From: Paenibacillus radicis (ex Xue et al. 2023)
GTDB lineage: Bacteria > Bacillota > Bacilli > Paenibacillales > NBRC-103111
Length of the DNA: 64,000 nt
NCBI RefSeq assembly: GCF_024722015.1
Contig: NZ_JANQBD010000013.1
Coordinates: 62,001 to 126,000, forward strand
Reading direction: 5' to 3'
The translations under genes were made by a program, and so were the position numbers. Within the stretch, counting starts at the first letter, position 1. Each line of letters starts with the position of its first letter. The notes beneath the pieces were generated by a model. That model searched no databases. It saw only the letters and a program-made list of their open reading frames with translations, and was not told the origin of the DNA. Positions 43,219 through 51,415 of this stretch are shown in pieces.

Positions 43219-44576
43219 CGGTAGGAAGCCGCCGGGTGGGCATTCGGGAGATGGGACGTACCACGGCCGAACAGCTTCTGGCGGTATGTTCCTTCCTCAT
43301 ATTCTTCCTTGACCCGTCCGCGATTTTGAAGCTCCGGCACAACCAAATCAATAAAATCCTTTACGGTTCCTGGCGTAACCACCTGCGCGAAATTTAAGCC
43401 ATCAATGCCTGCCTCGTCTATCCAACGCTCGATTTCATCGGCAATTTCAATCGGTGTGCCAACTTGCATCCAGCCTCCCCCGAACTTTCCAATCGATTCC
43501 TTCACTTCTCCGACCGTCCGCTTCTTCGTAAACTGGGTGTATTGTGCCGCCCTGGTTTGATTTCCTTCCGTGGACATATATTCAAAGATTTGGTCAGGAT
43601 CGAGCTTTGACAAGTCATACCCGCTGGACCCGCAGTACTGGGCTAATGCTGCTTCGCTGCTGCGATACTGTTCAAAATCAAGAAATTTATCGCGTGCTTC
43701 CGCTGAAGTTTCCGCAACAATTGCCGAAAATCCCTTAAACATTAAAATTTGTTCGGGATTGCGCCCGTAAGCCTTCGCCTGGGAGCGAATATCCTCTACA
43801 TAAAAGCGGAGCGCCTCCGGCGTCTGTCCACCAACAAACACACATTCCGCATGCTTGGCAGCAAATGTTCTGCCTCTTACCGAGCTGCCGGCTTGGTAAA
43901 TAACCGGAGTGCGCTGTGGAGAAGGCTCGCATAAATGCGGCCCCGCAACCTGAAAATGCTTGCCCTTATGGCCAATTTCATGTACTTTGGCAGGATCTGC
44001 ATACGTATCGTTGGCCTGATCAAATACAACAGCGCCCTCCTCCCAGCTCCCTTCCCATAGCTTGTAGCATACCTCCAAAAACTCTTCGGCGATTTCATAT
44101 CGGTCGTCATGCTTAATCATCTCATCCAGACCAAAATTTCTTGCTGCATTCGGCAAATACGATGTAACGATATTCCAGGCAACACGACCTTTAGTCAGAT
44201 GATCCAATGTCGACATTCGACGAGATAGAGCAAAAGGATGCTCATACGATGTCGAAACGGTAACAGCAAATCCCAGATGCTTAGTCGCATGGGCCATCAC
44301 CGGAACAATCAGCGCCGGATCGTTGGCAGGCACCTGAACCGCATTTTTCACAGATATATCACGCGTGTCTTTGTATACATCATAGACACCGATAACATCT
44401 GCCAGGAATAGCGCATCGAATTTCCCTTTTTCCAGAAGCTGCGCCAAATCGGTCCAATAACCAAGTTCATTATACTGTCTGCGCTCGTTGTCCGGATGTT
44501 TCCATAATCCGTGGGAGTTATGTCCTACACAGTTCATGTCGAATAAGTTCAGCAGCAGTTTCTTCTTCTTTCCCAT
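43188..44576 (-). CDS. LLM-class flavin monooxygenase, NtaA/SnaA/DszA family (copy 3)
   Basis: A 462-residue FMN-dependent monooxygenase with FDALFLADVIGVYD, STLDHLTKGRVAWNIVTSYLPNAARNFG and AGSSVRGRTFAAKHAE. AAAGGGAG precedes the ATG. It follows the fused DszB/DszC-like gene by 15 bases and is surely cotranscribed with it. A DszA-like partner beside DszB- and DszC-like domains strengthens an organosulfur role. Confidence 0.93.
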   Translation of the reverse strand: MGKKKKLLLNLFDMNCVGHNSHGLWKHPDNERRQYNELGYWTDLAQLLEKGKFDALFLADVIGVYDVYKDTRDISVKNAVQVPANDPALIVPVMAHATKHLGFAVTVSTSYEHPFALSRRMSTLDHLTKGRVAWNIVTSYLPNAARNFGLDEMIKHDDRYEIAEEFLEVCYKLWEGSWEEGAVVFDQANDTYADPAKVHEIGHKGKHFQVAGPHLCEPSPQRTPVIYQAGSSVRGRTFAAKHAECVFVGGQTPEALRFYVEDIRSQAKAYGRNPEQILMFKGFSAIVAETSAEARDKFLDFEQYRSSEAALAQYCGSSGYDLSKLDPDQIFEYMSTEGNQTRAAQYTQFTKKRTVGEVKESIGKFGGGWMQVGTPIEIADEIERWIDEAGIDGLNFAQVVTPGTVKDFIDLVVPELQNRGRVKEEYEEGTYRQKLFGRGTSHLPNAHPAASYRQIAVPAVRR

Positions 44577-44591
44577 CTCATCACTCCCTTT

Positions 44592-46898
44592 CTATAACCC
44601 TGCCTGATTGGGCGGCAATAAGCCGTTCAAATACCAATTGCCCACATGATGCAGCTTCCAGCGTACCGGGTCATGAAGCGTATGAATTCTTCCGTTCCTC
44701 CAATGCCGATCCAAATTATATTTTTCATCCATGGAGGCGGTGCCCGCTACTTCAAACAAGGCGTTAGTGATGTCAATTACGACATCCGTAGCTACAGCTT
44801 TAGCTGAAGCAACCAACAACGAGGATTGTCCTGCTGTCTTTTCATTCAAGTTGCTTCGTGCCGTGTCAATAGCAGCGGCCGCTTTCTCCAGCAGCGCTTC
44901 TGCCGCCTGAAGCCGCACTCCCAGCTCCCCGAAACGTTTAATCAAATAGGGTTCCTCGGAAGCTCGTGCAGCACCACTCTGGATGGAGGGTCTTGATTTC
45001 TCGCGGACGAACCTTGATGCATCCTCGATAGCTGCTACAGCGATCCCTACATCCACTGCAGCATGCATGATCTGGGCAAACGCGCCAAAATATTGAGGCA
45101 CTTCGAACGTTTTCCAATGTGGCACTATATAAGCATCGGGTACTTCTACATTGCTCAGAACAACACTCCCGCTTGCTGTTGTCCGCTGCCCTATTCCTGA
45201 CCAATCATCGATTAACGTCAGTCCTTCCGCCTGTCGGGGGATAAATACCGCCACCCGCTTACCGTCGTCGTCATCGGCAAATACAGGTATCCATGGAGAG
45301 AACAAGGAGCCGGTACAATAATATTTCCTGCCGTTAACCCTCCATGTACCTTCCCCCGAGCTTGTAACGCGAGTCGACATCAATTTCCCCACACGAGCGC
45401 CCCGCTCAGCTAATCCGTTACCAAACTGCGCACCCTTCAACACTTCAGCGAAGAAATGTCTCTTCTGATCCTCCGTCCCGTTCAGCTCCAATACCTTCAC
45501 AAAGAAATGATGGTTCTGCGGAATTTGCCCGATTGCCGCGTCGGCAGCTGAAATGATCTTGAACACTTCAGCCAAGGTAACTGTAGATACTCCTGGTCCC
45601 CCATATTCTTGGGGTACAACCATACTGAGCAGGCCGCTTTCCGCTAACTGCTTAATCTCATCAAAGGGCAGACGGCGATACCGGTCCCGATCCGAAGCTC
45701 CGGCGCGAATCTTATCCGCAAACTCATGCGCTATGTACAAAGCCTCTTCGTCCGACCGGATAAGCCTTGCCTCTTTACGGTCCTCAAAATAACGGACGGG
45801 AACATCGTCTATCATAAAGGATGAAACGCGGTCAGAGAGCGGGCTTTGCACCAATCCTGAAGCTATCAAAACTTGTGTGTTTGCAGAGAGCTTCCTGTCA
45901 ACGAAATCATCGAGTATGAAATCAGACTCCAGCAGCTCCTTCTTTAGGTAACTGCTTTTATACTTAGCCAACAGGTCAAGATGCCTTTGATCCAGAGTAA
46001 GAGGCAGTTGTTTAAGTAACGATCCGTCATAAGCGGTCTCAATCCGGCTCTCGGGAATACCAGCAGCTTTGGCAGCATGACGGTAAGCATCCTTCTGATG
46101 CTTATCCGCCCACTCGGCAGCCAATTGAAGATGTGCCAGCACTCGCTCAACTGCCTCCGGGTAAGATTGCATCCATGCAACGGATAGCGCGAAAGCGAAC
46201 AGCCCGGCTTGCTCTGAATCGGAGTCTGAATCGAAGTCCGAAGCGGAATCCATATCCTCATCTAAATTGCTAATCGCAGCTTTTTGCCCCCAGCGGGGCA
46301 GACGCTCTCTATCAAGCACCCGTGCCCCGGTGATCCGCTCCACATCATAAGCATCCGCTCCAAAGGAGATAATTGCGTCAACTTCACCTTGAAGCAAAGC
46401 TACTGTCTCACGCTGCGTATGATTCATTGTACCCGGAGGGAGGTGGACCCAACGGACATCCGATTCCAGCAATCCCGCCTGCTCGATAATTGCCGTAACC
46501 CGTTGGATAGCTTCAATCTTATGGATATCTGCACGATTATCCCAATCATAAGAAACACCGATAGTCGCTCCCTTAAGACTTGGAATCGAGTCGATCCATG
46601 AATCCGGCCGAACCAGAATAAATGCCTTTGCCGTTAGTTGGTTTAAACCTACAATTGCAATCTTCTGTCCTCTGCTTAACGAATAAAGCGTACTTAAGCT
46701 GTTGCTATAATAAATGTCCGCTTCCTCTCCGGCAGGAGGTACTTCTAGCGCTTCTCCGTTCTTTAAATCAGCAGCGGGTTCCAGTCGAAATCCCAAGCTC
46801 TTTAAATCTTTTTGCATTTCACCTAATTGAAGGGCCAATCCCCAGACGCTCGGAATCTGCAAGCAATCATACCGAATTGTTTTCCATTCGAAAGGCAT
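44592..46898 (-). CDS. Fusion of a DszB/SsuA-like binding-fold domain and a DszC/SfnB-like flavin monooxygenase
   Basis: A 768-residue protein from the ATG 46898 (MPFEWKTIRYD), with GGAGGGGG upstream; an upstream start would begin in the terminator tail. Residues 1-about 340 resemble the periplasmic-binding fold of SsuA and of the desulfinase DszB (GLNQLTAKAFILVRPDSWIDSI, ATIGVSYDWDNRAD) but lack a signal peptide, so they act in the cytoplasm. A Cys (IRYDCLQIP) lies near where DszB has its catalytic Cys; matching His and Arg are not obvious. An acidic SDFDSDSDSEQ insert is notable. Residues about 375-768 are an acyl-CoA-dehydrogenase-fold monooxygenase (YGGPGVSTVTLAEVFKIISAADAAIGQIPQNHHFF, LAERGARVGKLMSTRV) as in DszC and SfnB. 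Fusion of these two activities is unusual. Confidence 0.8.
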   Translation of the reverse strand: MPFEWKTIRYDCLQIPSVWGLALQLGEMQKDLKSLGFRLEPAADLKNGEALEVPPAGEEADIYYSNSLSTLYSLSRGQKIAIVGLNQLTAKAFILVRPDSWIDSIPSLKGATIGVSYDWDNRADIHKIEAIQRVTAIIEQAGLLESDVRWVHLPPGTMNHTQRETVALLQGEVDAIISFGADAYDVERITGARVLDRERLPRWGQKAAISNLDEDMDSASDFDSDSDSEQAGLFAFALSVAWMQSYPEAVERVLAHLQLAAEWADKHQKDAYRHAAKAAGIPESRIETAYDGSLLKQLPLTLDQRHLDLLAKYKSSYLKKELLESDFILDDFVDRKLSANTQVLIASGLVQSPLSDRVSSFMIDDVPVRYFEDRKEARLIRSDEEALYIAHEFADKIRAGASDRDRYRRLPFDEIKQLAESGLLSMVVPQEYGGPGVSTVTLAEVFKIISAADAAIGQIPQNHHFFVKVLELNGTEDQKRHFFAEVLKGAQFGNGLAERGARVGKLMSTRVTSSGEGTWRVNGRKYYCTGSLFSPWIPVFADDDDGKRVAVFIPRQAEGLTLIDDWSGIGQRTTASGSVVLSNVEVPDAYIVPHWKTFEVPQYFGAFAQIMHAAVDVGIAVAAIEDASRFVREKSRPSIQSGAARASEEPYLIKRFGELGVRLQAAEALLEKAAAAIDTARSNLNEKTAGQSSLLVASAKAVATDVVIDITNALFEVAGTASMDEKYNLDRHWRNGRIHTLHDPVRWKLHHVGNWYLNGLLPPNQAGL

Positions 46899-46929
46899 AA
46901 CGATCCCCCTCCATAAAATTGTTATGAAC

Positions 46930-46987
46930 GAAAAAAGGAGACTCAACAGCTTTCCAGGCTGAAGGTCTCCGGCGATCCGGTAGATTT
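46930..46987 (-). promoter_or_regulatory. Candidate attenuator before the fused DszB/DszC-like gene
   Basis: On the minus strand GGAGAC (46965-46970) pairs with GTCTCC (46937-46942), with an inner AGC/GCT stem, and ends in six Ts, 32 bases before the ATG. Upstream, TCTACCGG and CCGGAGA could pair instead and would use up the GGAGA. It could also simply end the hpaB-ssuD transcript, but then the fusion gene has almost no room for its own promoter. The 5' part shares ACCGGAT-N2-C-N-GGAGAC with the copy-2 leader. Confidence 0.55.
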
Positions 46988-46991
46988 CCTG

Positions 46992-48161
46992 TTATTTAAC
47001 ACTGCTCACTGGCGTTTGGGAATCAGATGTTGTCGTCCCAGGCAGCTCATTATTGGCTATCATTTCTCCGAATGGACTGATGAAGGATGGATTATCAGCG
47101 TTTCGTGAGGAGCCCGGATTCAGCTTTGGAAACAGCAGCTCCGCTGTTCGGTATGCTTCTTCCAAATGAGGATAGCCTGAGAGAATAAACGTCTCAATTC
47201 CAAGCTCCGTATATTCTTTCATTCTTGCTGCTATGCTGTCCGGGCTGCCGACCAGTGCGGTGCCTGCACCTCCGCGTACCAGTCCGATGCCTGCCCACAG
47301 ATTAGGACTGATTTCAAGCTTGGAACGGTCTCCTTTATGAAGCTCAGACATTCTTCTTTGTCCTTCGGAATCCATTCGCGCAAAAATTTGTTGGGCTGCA
47401 GCAATCGTATCTTCATCCAAATGCTGAATCAATTCAGCAGCCGCTTGCCAGGCTTCCTCTTCAGTCGGCCTGACAATGATGTGCAGACGGATACCGAAGC
47501 GGAGCGTTCGCCCCTGTGCCTCCGCCAGCTTACGCATGCGGTTTATTTTTTGTTCCACCTGAGCAGGCGGCTCTCCCCAGGTCAGATACACGTCCACATG
47601 TTCAGCTGCGATATCCAGGGCCGCTTCTGAGGAGCCACCGAAATAAAGTGGGGGATAAGGCTTCTGCACGGTAGGGTACAACACTTTTCCGCCCTTCACC
47701 CGCAAATGATCACCTTCGTAGTCCACATCCTCCCCTTCCAATTCTTTACGCCAAATGTTTAGAAAATCATCCGTCAATTCATACCGGTCATCATGGTCTA
47801 AAAACACCCCATCACCAGCCAATTCAACCGGATCTCCACCTGTCACCACATTTATCAGCAGCCTCCCTTTGGAGAATCTATCCAAGGTTGCCGTCATGCG
47901 TGCTGCTAATGTAGGCGACATCAATCCCGGGCGAATCGCAACTAAAAACTTCAAGTTTTCCGTGACCGGCACTAGAGTGGAAGCAACAATCCAGGCATCC
48001 TCACAAGATTTACCTGTCGGCAGCAGAACACCGCTGAATCCTAGTTCATCGACTGCTTGTGCGATTTGTTTGCAATAAGAATAACTGACTGCTCTTGCTC
48101 CTTCTTTCGTTCCCAGATAACGTCCATCTCCATGTGTCGGAATAAACCAGAAAACTTCCAT
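46992..48161 (-). CDS. ssuD: SsuD-type FMNH2-dependent alkanesulfonate monooxygenase
   Basis: A 389-residue luciferase-like enzyme that splits alkanesulfonates to aldehyde and sulfite. MEVFWFIPTHGDGRYLGT at the N terminus, LPTGKSCEDAWIVAS, FLVAIRPGLMSPTLAARM and INVVTGGDPVELAGDG are close to SsuD. AGAGAGGATG lies before the ATG. No ssuABC transporter and no ssuE-type NAD(P)H:FMN reductase are in the island, so reduced flavin and transport must come from elsewhere. It follows the HpaB-like gene by 18 bases. Confidence 0.93.
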   Translation of the reverse strand: MEVFWFIPTHGDGRYLGTKEGARAVSYSYCKQIAQAVDELGFSGVLLPTGKSCEDAWIVASTLVPVTENLKFLVAIRPGLMSPTLAARMTATLDRFSKGRLLINVVTGGDPVELAGDGVFLDHDDRYELTDDFLNIWRKELEGEDVDYEGDHLRVKGGKVLYPTVQKPYPPLYFGGSSEAALDIAAEHVDVYLTWGEPPAQVEQKINRMRKLAEAQGRTLRFGIRLHIIVRPTEEEAWQAAAELIQHLDEDTIAAAQQIFARMDSEGQRRMSELHKGDRSKLEISPNLWAGIGLVRGGAGTALVGSPDSIAARMKEYTELGIETFILSGYPHLEEAYRTAELLFPKLNPGSSRNADNPSFISPFGEMIANNELPGTTTSDSQTPVSSVK

Positions 48162-48179
48162 TCCTATTCATCCTCTCTC

Positions 48180-49652
48180 TTAGGTATAGGTGTAATTCCG
48201 CTTGGATCCATATTTGCCCGCTTCTTTTAACAGCTTCCAAACAGGGTCGGTGAATGCTTCTTTATCGGATTTTACATATTGATTGGCGTAAGCTCGAACC
48301 GGATCTCCTGCGTAAAAGCGTTCATACAGCTCGTGCCTTGCCCCCAGCGGACTTCCAATCAAGTCCCAGGCAAGCTTGAACAAATGAATTTTCTTCTCTG
48401 CGCTTACAGAAGCTCCTTCGAAATACAAGTGCATCAGCTTGGATATCGGCCCGTAAAAATCCTCCATTCCCGATGGTGTCTGGACGAAACCTCCACCTCC
48501 TATTTGCTGCAATATTTCAATAGCGCGGGGATAAAACTTCGTTCCAATATTTCTAGCCGTATCAATAAAGGATATCTCAGGTACCAAGACTCCCGATTCG
48601 TCATGTTTGGCCGTCGTTTCACTCGCAATGACAAGTGCTTTCATCGTATCTACCTGGGTTATCAGCTCACCCAGCTTCTCCTGGATATGTAAATATCCAT
48701 TGACTCCAATCGCTTCGGCAATTGCAAAAGCAACTCCGGTTACAAATTCCAGCTTCGATACGTAACGGACTACAGTTTGATGGAATGCCAGCGAATTAGC
48801 CGTCTTATTGGCCCGGAGCTTCAATACAGCCTCCGAATCTCCATACAAGAGGACCCTCTCCCAAGGAATAAACACATCATCGAAAAACAACACCGCATCC
48901 ATTTCTTCATATCTGGAGCTCAATATATGATTTTGCTCCCTGCTATCCGCGAAAGACTCTCTGCACACAATATGCAATCCCGCAGAATTGGCCGGAACAA
49001 TAAGGATGTGGGCGTGCTTACGGTCTTTTTTATCGAATTGTAAAAAAGAAAATATAATGAAATCATGTGTATACGGCGCTCCGGTAGCAATCATTTTCGC
49101 TCCACGGACTATAATCCCATCACTTGTCTCTCTTACGACGTGCAGAAACCGTTCGGCAATCCGGTTATCATCCAGACTGACAGACCGATCAATTTGCGGA
49201 TCCAGTATCGCTGTGGTCAGAAACAAATCCCGGTCTCTAGCATCCTGATAATAGGACGTGATCTTCGATTCAAAATGGGGATCCAGCTTACCCAATTGTT
49301 CCTTTGCAGCATACCAGCCAGTGATCATGGAGCGCCCGTAATCGGATAAACGGCTCATCATCCCATGGGTTTCTTTGGCCCAATAATTAAAAGCCGTACT
49401 TCTCTTAGACAAATCTTGTGCAGAATACGGCACCAAGAATGAGCTGTGCGCATAAGCTTCCCTTCCCGAAGGAGCAAAACCAATATGATCACGAACTGCC
49501 GGATCATCGAGTTGATTAAATAATCGTTTGATCGTGCCGAGCGTCCCTTGAAATGCAGGATGATCAGACAAATTATCCGCTTTCGCCCCGTTTAACCATA
49601 CATTCCGTCCATCAGCCAAACTCGAAATAAAACGGTCACCCCTTGTTGGCAT
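48180..49652 (-). CDS. HpaB/PvcC-family FADH2-dependent monooxygenase
   Basis: A 490-residue flavin monooxygenase of the 4-hydroxyphenylacetate-3-hydroxylase large-subunit group: GDRFISSLADGRNVWLNG at the N terminus, HDFIIFSFLQFDKKDRKHAHILIVPANSAGLHIVCRESF, DDVFIPWERVLLYGD, QIGGGGFVQTPSGMEDF. It takes reduced FAD from a separate reductase. GAAGGAGAGAG precedes the ATG. As first gene of an operon with SsuD and near DszA/C-like enzymes, it may oxygenate an aromatic or other organosulfur compound; its real substrate is unknown. Confidence 0.9.
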   Translation of the reverse strand: MPTRGDRFISSLADGRNVWLNGAKADNLSDHPAFQGTLGTIKRLFNQLDDPAVRDHIGFAPSGREAYAHSSFLVPYSAQDLSKRSTAFNYWAKETHGMMSRLSDYGRSMITGWYAAKEQLGKLDPHFESKITSYYQDARDRDLFLTTAILDPQIDRSVSLDDNRIAERFLHVVRETSDGIIVRGAKMIATGAPYTHDFIIFSFLQFDKKDRKHAHILIVPANSAGLHIVCRESFADSREQNHILSSRYEEMDAVLFFDDVFIPWERVLLYGDSEAVLKLRANKTANSLAFHQTVVRYVSKLEFVTGVAFAIAEAIGVNGYLHIQEKLGELITQVDTMKALVIASETTAKHDESGVLVPEISFIDTARNIGTKFYPRAIEILQQIGGGGFVQTPSGMEDFYGPISKLMHLYFEGASVSAEKKIHLFKLAWDLIGSPLGARHELYERFYAGDPVRAYANQYVKSDKEAFTDPVWKLLKEAGKYGSKRNYTYT

Positions 49653-49680
49653 ACCCTCTCTCCTTCAACAACAAATCACA

Positions 49681-49709
49681 TAATACCTATTGATAAAGTA
49701 GGTTTAATA
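49681..49709 (-). promoter_or_regulatory. Operator-like dyad just downstream of the hpaB promoter
   Basis: TAATACCTA-N9-TAGGTTTA is an imperfect inverted repeat immediately after the predicted transcription start. A repressor bound there would block initiation or elongation. Its half-site recurs before monooxygenase copy 2. Candidates are the divergent TetR protein or a global sulfur regulator such as CymR. Confidence 0.45.
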
Positions 49710-49717
49710 TGTTTATT

Positions 49718-49745
49718 ATTATACTAATCTCGAAGTAATGTACAA
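49718..49745 (-). promoter_or_regulatory. Sigma-A-like promoter of the hpaB-ssuD operon
   Basis: On the minus strand TTGTAC (49740-49745) and TATAAT (49718-49723) are separated by 16 bases, with transcription expected to begin about 49711, some 60 bases before the start codon. Confidence 0.6.
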
Positions 49746-50036
49746 CCGATATTTTCTCCTTAAATGTTCTCTAAACAACAGTTTTCCTTGGATTTGTTGG
49801 TTATATTCGGTTTATTCAACATATAAACGGATAGTGTCCTCAACTCCAGAGAACGAAAGAAAAAGTAAGAATAAACGCATACCCTTTATTTATCTTTCTC
49901 ACATACAAACTCAAACACAATTATAAGGAGCTGCCGAACAAGGCAACACATTGTAATAATTAGTTGGTTATCATACAAATGATGTATTTATGTTGTTTTA
50001 TCTTTTTGATTCCGATCTCAAGCTTGGAGGTGTCAA

Positions 50037-50648
50037 ATGATTCAGGATTCCCATTCCCCAGACCGTCGAATTCATAGAACTCGTTCAACCATCCTTGACG
50101 CATTCGTTTCTTTAATTTTTGAAAAGGGCTTTCCCTCCATTTCAGTAAAAGATATAACAGCTAACGCAGATATAAACAGGTCCACCTTTTACGCTCATTA
50201 TCAGGATAAATTTGATCTGCTGGACAAACTTATAAAAGAAAAGCTGGAGGAATTGTCTCATCTCATCCATCCAACCCCCTCAAGTCCCATAGCATATAGT
50301 GGAAACTTCGACGAGCCTGACCCTTTCTTTATCCTGCTGTTTACTCATTTAACCGAAAACCAAAGATTTTACAAGGCTATGCTTTTCAAGCTGGAGCCTG
50401 AGGTTTTTACGGTTAAACTGTACGAAGTAATTCGAGAAAGCTTCTATGCAAGGATCGCTAATATGAAGATGGAGCGGAAGCTGTCCGTTCCAATGGATAT
50501 TTTACTTAATTATTCAAGTTCATCTGTGATGGGGGTCATCCTGAATTGGATTAACGACCCCACTATGTATACTCCCCACTACATGGCCTTGCAGCTCACT
50601 CGCCTTACTATGCTGGGGACCTATAGAACGATGGGGTTATTTGATTGA
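50037..50648 (+). CDS. TetR-family transcriptional regulator, likely of the sulfur island
   Basis: A 203-residue regulator with an N-terminal TetR helix-turn-helix (about residues 12-60; TILDAFVSLIFEKGFPSISVKDITANADINRSTFYAHYQ) and a helical C-terminal domain. GGAGGTG lies just before the ATG. It is divergent from the hpaB-ssuD operon, whose promoter is followed by a dyad, so local control is likely. Confidence 0.88.
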   Translation: MIQDSHSPDRRIHRTRSTILDAFVSLIFEKGFPSISVKDITANADINRSTFYAHYQDKFDLLDKLIKEKLEELSHLIHPTPSSPIAYSGNFDEPDPFFILLFTHLTENQRFYKAMLFKLEPEVFTVKLYEVIRESFYARIANMKMERKLSVPMDILLNYSSSSVMGVILNWINDPTMYTPHYMALQLTRLTMLGTYRTMGLFD

Positions 50649-50966
50649 CACCCGCGTGGAGATAACGTGATAGAAGGCATAATCTGTATAGCTAAGCTGC
50701 CACCATAGTAACTATTTTTTTACAAGCATGTCTAAATCAACGTATTTCGGGTAATCCTTCATAGTAAACGAACTCTCCTTGCATGTTAGCTCTGCTTAGA
50801 CATTATGGTTTATTTCCCCAATAACCAAAATTGCCCAAGTAACCTACGTTTCTGCAAGTCTGAGAGTTCGTTTTTTTCAATTATAGTAAGTATTAGGCTC
50901 CTGCCACCCGCATACGGAACTACGATCCTCTAAATGCCCAGTACCCCCAAGAAAACAAGATGTTAC

Positions 50967-51091
50967 GGAACTACAATGCGCTATTTTTTCAATATTAAGC
51001 TGAAACCCCACATTTCAGGCAAATAAGAGATCGTACTTCCGTTTCGCTTGATTGATAACGTGTGCACCTCAAAATAGCGGATCCACGTTCC
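50967..51091. repeat. Imperfect long inverted repeat
   Basis: GGAAC and CGCTATTTT at 50967-50987 are matched in reverse orientation by AAAATAGCG and GTTCC at 51071-51091, with about 83 bases between. A related TACGGAACTACGATCC copy lies at 50912-50928. Intergenic sequences of this style are widespread in Paenibacillus; folding could protect RNA ends or mark a miniature element. Confidence 0.6.
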
Positions 51092-51333
51092 TCAAGCTCT
51101 CTCGATTGGACGTGGATTGCGCTTCCTGCATGAAATCCCCACAGCGAATTTGTCATTCACAGCAATTAATATAAGACCTTTGTACTATTTACTAATCCTG
51201 AAAATATAACCAATTATGATTCAGCCATAATTTTAACTGATGTTTCACTATTTTTACCTATTTTAACTTAAAAAAATATGCCTTTAGTCTCTATTTTGTG
51301 TATTTCCATACTGTATTGATAGGCATATTGGTC

Positions 51334-51379
51334 TATAATAAGAATGGGATTTGACAAATTATGGCGAAATGTTGTCAAA
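51334..51379 (+). promoter_or_regulatory. Promoter and dyad upstream of the GGDEF gene
   Basis: A TATAAT -10 box lies at 51334-51339 (the -35 is weak). Just downstream, TTTGACAA (51350-51357) and TTGTCAAA (51372-51379) form a perfect dyad with a 14-base spacer, where a repressor would block transcription. Confidence 0.45.
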
Positions 51380-51415
51380 GTCTTAACATACACCTAAAAC
51401 ATAAGGGAGCACTCG

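Larger units (their letters stand above)
49653..50036. other. Divergent promoter region, hpaB-like operon and tetR
   Basis: A 384-base gap. The left third carries the promoter and operator of the minus-strand sulfur operon (separate entries); the remainder is AT-rich and must hold the tetR promoter. No ORF here has a ribosome site. Confidence 0.5.
50649..51415. other. 767-base gap with imperfect inverted repeat and cyclase promoter
   Basis: No supported ORF. The centre holds a long imperfect inverted repeat (separate entry), the right end the promoter and dyad of the GGDEF gene. AT-rich stretches near 51180-51320 otherwise show nothing specific. Confidence 0.5.

Noticed and set aside
44592..46946. 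Longer start of the fused DszB/DszC-like gene at 46946
   Set aside because: It would begin in the T-tail of the terminator and lacks a ribosome site; ATG 46898 has GGAGGGGG before it.
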